From positions 12,162,511 to 12,226,510 of the forward strand of contig NC_074725.1 in assembly GCF_947242115.1 (NCBI RefSeq): a DNA stretch of 64,000 nucleotides, read 5' to 3'. Made by a program: the position numbers and the translations under genes. Below the pieces are notes generated by a model. It saw only the letters and a list, made by a program, of their open reading frames with translations, ran no database searches and was not told the origin of the DNA. The DNA is from Biomphalaria glabrata (taxonomy: Eukaryota; Mollusca; Gastropoda; Planorbidae). Numbering within the stretch: position 1 is the first letter of the stretch; the number at the start of each line of letters is the position of its first letter. Shown here piece by piece: positions 44,113 through 56,300 of the stretch.

Positions 44113-46185
44113 CGCTGGTTGCAAATGTGCATAAATACCAATATGTTATATCTCTCTTCTTAACTAATAAAATCCATTAATCCGAATAAGAAACAATCGA
44201 CTATTCAAAGATTAAAGTCAACCCAGTTAATCATAAATCAAGTCTTTTTTTTTTTTTTTCAACACTGCCAGAGCGTGTGATATATACGTGGCGGTCCAGA
44301 TGTGTTGGAAGAAGTAGCCTAGTTTCATGCCCTCCATGTGGATCTAGATCTGTCCAATACTTCTTTCTCTCAACTGTTGTCATTGATTCTGAAGAGCTAA
44401 TTGATATCTCGCTCGCTCATACTTCAGTTTACCTTATAAGTAGATGACCCGCAGCTCTCCCTAATAAATAAGTAAAAAGCCGAATGAAAAAATACCTGCT
44501 TAACCACTGACCAATATAAATATAGTTAACCTACATGGTTCAGAGGCAACAGAGAGAGAGACTCAAGAGAGATAAGTCTCAATCCTATTGAATTCTCAAA
44601 CTCCGAACGGTAGGTTAAAGATTTTCAATTCTCATGTCTATAATAATAGTATAAAATTTATAATAAATCATTAAAATGTCTTCTAGGTATTCTACTATTA
44701 CTACTATTAGAGTACTATAATTACCTACTTAGTACTAGAAACTATTCTACTTTTATTTCTACTGTTCTCTGGAATCTACTCTTACTCTTAGACTCTAGTA
44801 GTCTAGTCAGACTACCTAGCTACTAGTACTGAGATGGACTGAGACTGAGTGAGAACACAGAATGACAGATCTGTTTGAGAGAGACCCGAGTCAATGCCTA
44901 TGTAAAGCATTGCTGTGATTGCTGTTTCCAACAATGCCTTTGGCCCCCGACGCATGCTTGTAACTGTAACCTACCTAGACTTAGACACCTACTTTCTCTT
45001 CACTCTTAAACTGAGTTTAGTCTTAAACTTAAAGTTACTTAAATAAGTCTTAGTTTATTCTAACTTACTTAGTCTGAATCAGTGAATCATCATTGAATCA
45101 GTAAGTAAGAATAGCAGAGTAGGTATTTGAACTAAAATTTTGTAATAGATACCTCAGACGGCTCAGACTATGCTTTTTTTTTTGTTGTTTTGTTTTAAAT
45201 ACCAAAATAGTCACAGTATAATACATTAATAGTGCTTGGCAGTATTTCCACTAACTCCAGGAAGAACCTATAATAAACTTTATAAACGTCCTCCGCAAGA
45301 ATGAAGGGTCAGAATGTAATAAAGATTAATTACCTACACACACACAGAAACACACATACATTCCTGGCTATGGCCATGACAATACTAGATCTATAGATCT
45401 ACACTGGAGTGACATGATGCGATGTCATCAACATCCTAAACAAAAAGTTGATTGAAGTTTGAATTTTAATGATAATAATATAATATTTAGATGTAAAATG
45501 CCTTTATTTCTTTAAACTCAAAAACACAAAAAAATTAATATAAAAACTCAATGATAAAATAAACTTCAGTGAAAAAAATAAAAAAATAAATTTTGGTGTA
45601 TTGAATTATAAATATATTTTAGATCTATATGATGACATTCAGTTAATTCATAAAAAAATGAACATTAATAAACCCCAAAATCAATCTTTCTTTTATATAT
45701 AGTCTTTTATAAAGACCAATCTAGAAACTACTTATTTAATACAATGACTTTTTTACCCTGCCTTAAAATTTTTTTTTCTTGCTGACCAACATATTCATTT
45801 ATACAACAATTTGTCAAGGTCTCTGCCAGAAGTTTTGATGGACACCCAGAAAAGTAATAATTTCAATCTATTCTAATCTACATACTGGACAATGTGTAAC
45901 AGTCTTATTTAGACATTGAGTTAATTTTAAAAAATATTAGTAAATAGAGGTACAAGAGATGACTCAACATTAAGCTATTGCTGTATTGTCAATGCATTGA
46001 GCGCAGGATGAAATTTATGCTGACCTCAGCTGTCATATTTTCTTCATCTAGGCAACTTTTGCAGTAGAACATAAATGCACATGGTGAGGATGGAAAATAA
46101 ATTGCTAACCCAGTGGGCTAGGCCTCCTGCCTTTGCATAGGAGGCGGAACCTATGACATTGGCTCAAAGAGCCATGTCTCATGAC
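44113..46185. other. AT-rich spacer with TCTAGA-rich block 5
   Basis: 44600-45130 is rich in CTAGT, TAGTCT and TACTAGTA-type words. A (CA)n stretch lies near 45335-45358. No gene is seen. Confidence 0.55.
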
Positions 46186-46187
46186 AG

Positions 46188-46466
46188 ACTTAAAGTAAAA
46201 ACTAAAGTTCCCCTTTCAGACCTTGTGGTCTATAGGGCAGATGTTGTAAAGGTCATCTGTTTCTGTGGCCTATGGTTAATGAGGGTGTCATGTGGCCAGC
46301 ACATTGACCAACCTCCTTTACTTTTCCCAACTTTTCAGGTACACATTAGAGCTGGGTGGACTCAGAGGCACCCTAAAGATCCTGAAAGTAAAAATCCAAG
46401 GATTCAAACCTGGGCCCACAATTCAGAAGCCAAGTGCTTTACTGCTCAGCCACCGTTCCTCCTGAC
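46188..46466 (-). repeat. tRNA-derived SINE A, near-complete
   Basis: On the minus strand: GGTGGCTGAGCAGTAAAGCA (A box), a B-box-like GGTTTGAATCC, then a body containing GGGTGCCTCTGAGTCCACCC and GGCCACAGAAACAGATGACC. It ends in GGTCTGAAAGGGGAACTTTA. It lies about 0.8 kb upstream of the membrane-protein gene. Confidence 0.85.
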
Positions 46467-47243
46467 AGACGGGTATGAATAAAGTATCACTTTGTTGTTT
46501 GGGGCCCCCCAACAGGTAGATTGGTGAAGAGCTAACTTCCCATCCTGGCCATGGGATAAAATCCTTTCCCGGGTCAAAGGTTCATAAAGGGATTTATTTG
46601 AAACTTTTTTGGACACTTCTGTGAGGTACCTACTTCAAGAGAGTTCTTACATCTTTGACAATCAATGATATCTACAAAGTTTTTTATTAGTCAAATAATA
46701 ATAATAATTGTCTCATGCAGGTTAATTTGAGGTCAGTGTGAATGGGATTTGTGTGAGTTTGTGTGTAGCTTAATGTGTGATTACAACTTAACTGCAGGGG
46801 CTGTTACATTTCTGTAATTTTCTTTTCATGCAGCACTAATGTGACACGGGGTATGTGAACAGATGCAAGTACTATAAATATTATCATCCCTGATAAAAAA
46901 AAATTAATTTAAATACTAATTATGTATGAATACATCAAGTATGACTTTATATAACTGCAATGAGGACGGGGACAATATACATATATATTTTTTTTTCCTG
47001 TAGAATATTCAATTTGTCTTTTTTTTTAAAACAAATATGGTAAAATTCAAAATTGTGAATGTGAAGGGAGAGGTCTAGTCTTGACCTTCTCTTTAATGCT
47101 CTTGTGTTGAGTTGTATATTAATTCACATTGATGAGTTGAGAAAATATTTATATCATATTCAGTCTAGACCCCCTTAACATGTACTAGAATTGTTTCAAC
47201 ATTTCAAAGACATTTATATGCCTTTTTATTTTTTATTTTCCAG
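46467..47243. other. Spacer or intron before the membrane-protein gene
   Basis: No frames. It ends with an acceptor (TTTTATTTTCCAG, ending 47243), so part of it is probably an intron in the 5' UTR. Confidence 0.4.
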
Positions 47244-47278
47244 GCATTTGAGCTTATATGTAATGCTTGGAAATTTAA

Positions 47279-47337
47279 ATGGATGCTTTTTATAATAATT
47301 TAATGCGAAAGCTTCTTCCTGACTTTGATAATAGAAG
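47279..47337 (+). CDS. Membrane-protein gene, exon 1 (coding part)
   Basis: Starts at ATG 47279 and ends before GTAAGA in phase 2. The 5' UTR part of the exon probably begins at 47244 after a CAG acceptor. Confidence 0.65.
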
Positions 47338-50300
47338 GTAAGAAAATATTCAAATATTTTTTTTTTTCCTTATCTCAATAACTTAAGTTTTAAGACTTAA
47401 ATCGCCAACCTCCTAGCTGTAGAGCAGAAACTAATTTTACAAACAGATTGGAAAGGTGGGCATATCTCTTTTTACTATTTATTGGAGGAGGCAAAAAAAA
47501 AATTATACATGATATTATCTTAAGACACTAAATGTTTCCCCCCTCCCTTTTTTTTTTTTTTAAATTCTTAAATGAAATACTGTGAGTCATTTGCATTGGC
47601 AAAAAAACAACAACAACAACAGGTGAGCACCTGAATACTGACCTTTTGCCAAACCATGTTAATTGGGGTATATAGGATATGTGCAAATATGCATAAGAAT
47701 AGTTTGGCAGATCTTAGCTTGGTTTTTATTTAACAAAAAATATTATGTTCTCTTTCCATTTATCTACATATCATAGTCTACATCATATCTACATTTTATA
47801 GTTGTTGTGTAGTATCTCTATATTTGATTAGTTTTTGAAAGCCACTTGACTTAGTTTGAGTGTGAAATCTCTGCAAGCTAATCAGGTATTTCCTGTGCTT
47901 ATTAAAGCAGTAGCAAGAAGTATCGTCCTACCGCTTCAGCAGTCAGAGAGCCCAGCATGCAAGACTATGTGGAGAGGAGATTAACTGAGGTGCACTATGT
48001 GGCCAAAGATTATAAGTTTTGTGATAAGTTTCTTGGTGTGTCTTTGGCTGCATTACTTCTGATACTTATGCCCTATCTGCATATTGGTAAGTTTGCTATT
48101 CAAATATCACTTGAATAATGCATATAGCTTCTCTATAGATGGTATTGAAATGTCTTTTTATTTTTTTTTTAAAGTTTCCTATGTAAAAAAAAAGGTTATA
48201 ATTAACTATATTGGAAAATAATTTTATTTTATTTTGCTAAATGTAAAAGTTTTAAATTAATTCACTCTACAATGACCTTAACATCATCTGCCCTAAAGAT
48301 TGCAAGGTCTGATAGGAGAACTTCACTTTTAATAAATGTATGGGACACATAGATGTAAAAAAAACAAATATTCAGAAAGGAGGCTATACTTTTTTCATTT
48401 TATTTTACTGTTTTTATTTCACTATATTTTCTTCATGCTTTTTCCATTTTAAATTTGTAGCAGCACATATTTTTCATGTATTCAGTTTACAATTGTCCAA
48501 TAGGTGTCTTCTACCTAAAGATCTGGGTTCCTGACAAGCCACCCATAGATAAACAAGCATGCACTTGCTCCTGTTTTGATACAGTGTTTAGAGGTCAGCC
48601 TAGTTCTAGCTTGTGTCTTGAATTAATACAGATGATTTTGTGTAGTTTATTACTTTTGTACAGTTTTATTTTTACCTCATCTGTGAACTTTTATTTTTGG
48701 TCTCTTAAATCTGGATGAAACAGAACTATAAGAAAATGGCTGCATGGTCATGTACTATGCACTGGACTGTCATCTTGTCTGTCACCATTTCCAGTCATCA
48801 TGGGCTACCATGTAATAATCTTTAATTCTGTAAGGAACATCCAAAACATGGAAAACAAACATCACTTCTAGTAGAACTATACGAGAATGAACATTTCAAA
48901 GTTTTGAAAGATGGATTATAGTTTATTCTGGATAGTCAGAGCACATTAGGATGTGATCATTTCATCAATAACTAACTGGTACTATTACATGAACATGGGT
49001 TGGTGTCATAACTTACTGTTGTAACTGTGTGTGATCTGCTGACACATGTGACACAGGCCAGTAATACAGTTCAGTGTGCTGTGTTGATGAACACGGGACA
49101 GTACTGGTATGAGTGTTACAAATAAAATTACCTGTGCTTTGGTCATGTGATCGAAAGCATTCAGAGAAATAGAGACATAGTGTGTAAGGTGGTTGGATAA
49201 TGTATTTAAAAAAATATTTGTCTAGTTGTTATTAATTGTATTTTCTTACTTTATAAAGAAAATATTTTTGGTGTCATTCAGCCATGTTAATGTTTATGCA
49301 TTAATTGAAACATTTTTTGTGCAGGTCGCTACGAAATGCCAGGACTAGTGACATATAAGCATGTGTATTTCAACTCCACTGCCAACACATTTAAGATCTG
49401 GATCATGACTATAATGTTCATCATCTTATTCTATGAAAGCATAAAGTACCTTGTCTCAGTTTACCGCAACTCCAGAATCAGAAAAATCTGGTTTTCACTC
49501 TATCTTATTAATTTGTACCCTCATTATTATTCTTGGTGGAGTTTTTTCAGGTGAACATTCATTTCATAGTTCACTATATATTTTAGCTAAAATGTTTTGT
49601 TTTTATTTACATAATATTTGATATTTGGTTAAAGATTTTTTTTTTCTGAGTTTCTATAAATTTAAATCCTTCATTATCTAACTTATAAAGCAGAATGTAA
49701 GGTGTATGTATGTATGTCCCGCATAGAAATTAAAACCATTAGACCAATCTTGATAAAACTTTGCATAAATGTTCCTTAGATAATGGAGAAACTGTAGTGT
49801 ATGTCCAATGCCCCCCCCCCCCTCCCCTCAATCGGGTTGGGGGGGGGGGCTAAAAAATAAAAAAATACCTAAATTTATCTCTATTAAAGAATGAAACTCT
49901 TTTATAAGTCGGGTAAACCCACTGGCAAGGGCTAGTTTATTCATAGATTTAAAAAAGTAAAGTTCCCCTGTCAGACCTTGCGATTTAAAGGTCATCTGTT
50001 TCTGTGGCCAGCGGTTAATGAGGGTGTTAGGCCAACACAACGACCAACTGCCTTTACTTTTCCCCAACCAATGTTAGGTACCCATTAGAGCTGGATGTAC
50101 TCAGAGGCACCCTAAAGATCCTGAAAGTAAACATCCAAGTCTTCACAATGATTCCAAGTTGGAACCCATGGTTCGGGAAGCCATCATGCCTCTCATATAT
50201 TTCTAAGGTTAATTAAAAATTTTAAATATTACACACCTCCCCCCACCCAACTTAAAAAAACAACAACATGATAACTAAAATAGTCCTTAATTTAAGTCAG

Positions 50301-53300
50301 GATGCTAACTTGTATGTACCAATGATATTTGAAATAAATTTTAGACAGTAATGGAGAAAATAGGTGAAAGGACAAAATTGAATCTATCTGATCATTATAG
50401 TTTGTGTTTGGTCATAACGATTACTGTGTGGTTTTAAATAAAAAAGTAGTCAGTACACTAGTCTATGTCTTATATGAAAGAATTAAATAACTACAGCAGG
50501 CGCCAAACAAACAAAAAATGAACTGATGGCCTTAATCATATAAAAAGACATTTGTTTACTTTAAATATTCCTTAATACTACTTACCATCCTTAAAAAAAA
50601 AAGGGGAAAAAACTGTATGGTTTTAACATTATAAATATTGCAAATTGGTGCAAATGGAAAGTGTGCATATTTTACCAATCCTTTCATGGCATTCATGTAA
50701 GAGACATGAGAAAAACATTACTTTTACTAGCTAAATTTATTTTATTTGAAGTATAAATAATTTGTGTATTATATGGGCTAGTTTATAATTAGAATTAATG
50801 AAAACATTTTATTTAATAATTTACAAATATTGACTGATTGCTTAATTACGAGGATGATATTTTAATTATGCTTCTAATAAGTATGTTCAAATTATTTAAA
50901 TAGATTACATGTAGCCTTTTTTGTTTAATATTGTACATTTAGATACTGTTGAAATGCATGATGCGTAGGACATAATCATCTTCTTTTTTGAAGTAACGTC
51001 TGTATTATATAAGATAAGATACTGTGTAATCATTGATATTTTTCAATATATTTAAAAAAAAAAACTAGAATTGATAACAAAAAGCTTACATTTTCCTTAA
51101 ATGATGATTTTATAAGGTTAAAAAAACAACAACAATATAGCTAAAATTGTGTTCACATTTTGGAATGCAGTAGTTTTCAACAAAAAAAAATAAAATATTT
51201 ATATTGAATAATAATACAATGTTTATTAAATATTTGTACCGATGTTTAATCACAGTTACTACAATGAAGAGTTCTACACATTCTTCACTCATCATATGTT
51301 CTTCTGTGTCACTGAAATCTTCACCACAGCTGTAGTCTTGAATCTTTGTAATTATAAAAATGAGGTTTGTACAATAAATGGCTAATATGCTTGACATATT
51401 TGGTTTTTCATCTTCAGCTCTTATATGTAATTTTAAATGGTATATATTCACATTTTTTATGGGGTTTTAGCTACTAAGGAAATGTAGACAAGAGTTGAAA
51501 CAATGGAAACCATAGTTTCTAATTTGTGAATACATTTTTACAATGAACATCAGCTTGTTTATGCATGATGGCAATAATTTTCAATCATGGACGCTGTTTC
51601 TTTGTGTTTAATGATACATTCTTAGAATAACTTAGATGACATAAGATTTTTTCTTTGTTCAAAATTCATTTTTTGTGGATATGAATATTGTCTTTGATAC
51701 CTTCGCTCTTTATATAGGGTCCCTGCTGGCCTTCTAGAACCGGGCAGAACGTTGCTCGACCATTCTGGGTGGTCATATGACTGCATCCCTCGTGACGCTC
51801 ATGAGCTCTGTTCACGACGACGATCCTACTCGAACCTTCATGTTGATACTCGTCTTGGCTGACCGTCGTAACTCGTCACGGTTGACCGCTCGTCTAGCGC
51901 TGGCCTGGGGCGATTTGCGTCGGCTGACTACACACACACCACTACCCCCATCTGTGCCACCACCAGGTTTATAACACTGCCCCCTCCTTAGATCTGTCCG
52001 TCCCGGGCAAATCCAGCTTCACCATGGTACTTGTTGAGTCTGTCGATGTGGACGACCTTCAGTTTGGACCTTGGGCTCTTCTGTATTCGATACACGACAT
52101 CGTTGATTCTTTTTATCATGTGGTAGGGTCCTTCCCAGTCTGTTTGAAGCTTTGGGGACTTGCCTTTTCGTCTTTGTGGGTTGTACAGCCACACCAGATC
52201 GTTCTCATGAAACCCAGCGGCATTGGCCCGTTTGTCGTACCTTGTCTTCATCTGGTCACTGTTGATCTTGATGTTTCTGCGGGCTAGAGCGTAAGTTTTC
52301 TCCATCCGTTTTCGGAGATTTGCGACATAGTCTGTCGAAGAGGCTGGCACATCTCCCGGAATCCTGAATAGCAAGTCACACGGTAGTTGCAGCTCTCGGC
52401 CAAACATCTTTGCTGGAGTGTAACCGGTGGTGCTGTGAATCGATCCTCTATATGCCATAAGGAACATTGGGATATAGGTGTCCCAGTCCTCTTGACGTTC
52501 ATCGACGACTTTCGACAGATGTTGTTCCAATGTTCTGTTAAATCGTTCCACCATTCCATCTGACTGGGGGTGAAGAGGGGTTGTGCGTGTCTTTTCGATG
52601 CTGAGTACCTGGCACATCTCTTGAAAGATCTTGGATTCGAAGTTTCGGCCTTGGTCGGAGTGTAACTCCCTGGGATGACCGAATCGGCTAATCCAATTCT
52701 CCACAAGTGTTTCAGCTATGGTGGTGGCTTCTTGGTTTGGTATCGCATACGCTTCAGGCCACTTAGTAAAATAGTCTATCACTACTAGAACATACTTGTT
52801 TCCTCTCTGGGATTCAGGAAATGGTCCGGCTACATCGATCGCTATTCTTTCGAAGGGATTACCGACGTTGTATTGCTGCATACGTCCCCTCGTTCTCCTG
52901 TGCGGGCCCTTTGCTGCTGAACATGCGTCGCATCTTCGGCACCATTCTTCTACATCATCCCGGTAGCCGAACCAGTAAAACTGCTGGCGTACTTTTTCAA
53001 AGGTCTTGTTGACACCTAAATGTGACCCACTGGAATTATTATGGATTTCTTGCAGCACCTCAGCAACTCTCACTTTAGGCAACAACAGCTGTAAGCGATT
53101 GCATGTCCCATCTGCCGTTTCCCAGACCCTCTTGAGAACTCCATTGTCGATTGTCAGTGAGTCCCATTGCGCCCAATATGCCTTGGTGGCAGCTCCTTTA
53201 TCAGAAAGGTGATGCCATTCTGGTCTTTGTCCGTCTTCCTTCATAAGCAGAATGGGAGCCAGGTCTTCATCTTTTAACTGGTCTTCTCGGATTCTTTCGT

Positions 53301-56300
53301 CGGACCATGACCCGGAAGCTTGTATCCCAAAAAGTCGACAGTCAATGATAACTTCCTTTTCTTCAACCTTGCTGCAGTGTTTACATTCCATTCTGCAAGG
53401 TCGTCGAGACAGCGCGTCAGCATTTTGGTGAGTTTGTCTTTTTCAGTGCTGTGTCTCGAAGTCATAGGTTTGCAAACGTTCAATCCACCTGGCGACTTGT
53501 CCTTCTGGACTTTTAAATGACAACAGCCATTGTAGAGCAGCGTGATCTGTCCTAATGATAAATTTTTGCCCATATAAGTATTTGTGAAAATGTTGTATGG
53601 CATCCACAACTGCCAGTAGCTCACATCTTGTAACACAGTAGTTTCTCTCGGCTTTGGACAAGCTCCGACTAAAGTAAGCTATAACCCTCTCAGTTCCATC
53701 TACCTTTTGGGATAAGACAGCGCCTATTCCGGTATTGCTCGCATCGGTGTCAAGTATGAACGTCTCGCCTGGTATCGTGTAGGCCAGAATGGGTGATGAC
53801 ACAAGAGCCTTTTTAAGTCTCTCAAAGGCCTCATGACATTCCGTTGTCCAAATAAACGGCCGCTTCGGTTCTGTCAATTGATGAAAGGCACTACAGAGGC
53901 TAGAGAAATTAGGCACAAAACGTCTGTAATACGTGCAGAGTCCAAGAAAGCTTCTTAACTCCTGGATATTAGCGGGGATCGGCCATCCATTTATAGCTTC
54001 AACTTTATCCGGGTCTGTGCTGACTCCCTCCTTTGACACGATGTGCCCAAGGTACTTGACGCTTCTTCTGAACAAGGAGCACTTCTTTGGATTCAATTTC
54101 ATTCCAGCGTTTCTAATTCGTTCAAACACTTCCTTCAGGTTTGCAATATGTTCCTCGAAGGTTCTGCCTATGACGATAATGTCATCTAAGTAAACAAGAC
54201 ACATGGTCCAGTTAAGTCCTCTTAGCACATTCTCCATTAGTCTTTCAAAGGTGGCTGGGGCGTTGCAGAGGCCAAAAGGCATCACGGTAAATTGCCAGAG
54301 ACCATTACCAGCAGAGAAGGCTGTTTTATCTCTGTCCTCGGGGTGTAGTCCCACTTGCCAGTAACCGCTCTTCAGGTCAAGGGTGGAAAAGATCTGTGAC
54401 CCAGCAAGTGTGTCCAATGTGTCGTCAATCCTAGGAAGCGGGTAGCTGTCCTTGTGTGTGGCGTCATTTAGTAATCTATAGTCGACACAAAATCGAGTGG
54501 ATCCATCTTTCTTCTTTACCAAGACCTGGAAACGTCGAGCGGCGTTCTGTCCGGTCTTTAGTTGCACACGATATACTTCTTGCAGATGTTCATCCCCGTA
54601 TCGGAGTTCCATAGCCTGGACTAGGGCGGCGGAGTCTTGCTGGTTCGGTAGAGACTGTAGCAATTCGGAGGCTTTTCCTCTTAGGGATAACACAAGGGCT
54701 GTTGCTTTCTCCTCCTCACTGTTCCATTTGTTAACTTTGGCTGCTGTGTCAAATTGCTTCTTGTATACTGACCAGGACACGGAACCATCAAATACGGGGG
54801 GCTTCATTTTCCCGGAGACTTCAGGTACAAATGACGTCATATCTGCTTCTGGTACATTTGTGTGCTTGCGTTGGACTTGTATCTTCATTTCGTCGATGGC
54901 CTTCTCCACTGCGTCGACCCTCTGATTCATCTGCTCGTCAATGTTGGTGATTCTCTCCTCCACAGCATGTATGCGTTGGTTCATTGCCAATAACTCCGTT
55001 TTGATTCCCGAGTCCATCGTGCCTATCTTGGTGTCCATGGCATCTATCTTGTAATTGATCTGTTCCAGCAAATCCGGTTTGACTTCAAAAAGATATATGT
55101 CCGGATCTTCTTTTTCCTTCACCAGTTCTTCCCGAAGGCGTGCTTGTAAGGTTTCTTTGTTTCCGTTCCTCTTCAGGCCTCGACCACGGAGCTCTTCCTT
55201 CAGTTCCTTCACAAGGAGTTGGTCTAACGTTTTCGTAGTAGCCATAGCGGATCCGTTCCTATCCGATCCGATCCCACTTCTGACACCAGTGTTACGAATC
55301 TCGCTATCCAGGCTCTCTGCAAACTGCACCACACGACACCACCAACTGAAAGAACTTGACAACTCAGGGCTTCAAATAACGTAATAGTTTAATGTCAACA
55401 AATAACAGCCAATACTGTACAATTGGCAGCACGTAACACAAGACTGTACAAATATCTCTCCGTTAATCGCCGTATCAACTTTTGCACTGGTCTCCCTGTC
55501 TCTTCTCGGACTTGTACTGAGCCGTCGTAACGAACCGTAGCTCGAGAAGTTGTCTCTCCCCCGTCTTTGATACCTTCGCTCTTTATATAGAGTCCCTGCT
55601 GGCCTTCTAGAACCGGGCAGAACGTCGCTCGACCATTCTGGGTGGTCATATGACTGCATCCCTCGTAACGCTCCTGAGCTCTGTTCACGACGACGATCCT
55701 ACTCGAACCTTCATGTTGATACTCGTCTTGGCTGACCGTCGTAACTCGTCACGGTTGGCCGCTCGTCTAGCGCTGGCCTGGGGCGATTTGCGTCGGCTGA
55801 CTACACACACACCACTACCCCCATCTGTGCCACCACCAGGTTTATAACATTTGAAAAAGAAAAAAATGAAAGATTCATTGAATCCAATTGAATTTTATCT
55901 TTTAATTCATTAAAAAGATATTAATGAGCCCCCCCCCCCTCTTGAAATGTCCTATCACACATTGTTCTACTGTGAACTACAAACAAAAATAAGAGGTTAA
56001 GGACATCAATTTAAGTTGGTTTTTTTTTGTTATTGTTTTATCATTTTTTCACATCTATTTTTAATAAAACTGTTCCTCTTTTAAAGTACCTTACACATAT
56101 ATAATTGATTAATCTATTTAAAAAGAAGTTGAGCAAAAGTTGCCAGGTTGTAATTTGAATTCTTATAGATAATAGTCATTTGAAGTAAACATTGAAATTG
56201 TGAAATTTTATAAAATAAAATGAGCCATACATGCAATATTCTTTATTTAATGGTAGAAGTTATTTTTTTGAAGTTCAAAGCCAACATACCACACTTTGTG

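Larger units (their letters stand above)
51690..55849 (-). mobile_element. Ty3/gypsy LTR retrotransposon fossil (antisense, in intron 3)
   Basis: A recognisable LTR element on the minus strand. Parts in element order: 5' LTR, a primer-binding site complementary to a tRNA-Leu 3' end, a Gag-like region with an N-terminal SAP-like motif and coiled coil, reverse transcriptase with the YLDD active site, RNase H, integrase with a zinc-binding head and DDE core, a polypurine tract, and a shorter 3' LTR. It is broken, with a few breaks. The shared 287 bases of the two LTRs differ at about five positions (about 1.7 percent), so the insertion is recent on an evolutionary scale. It lies antisense to the host membrane-protein gene. 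Confidence 0.92.

Noticed and set aside
51110-51451. 113-codon minus-strand frame as the missing host exon or a transposase piece
   Set aside because: It lies on the wrong strand for the host gene, has an AT-driven composition, and its acidic patch alone is not a family signature.
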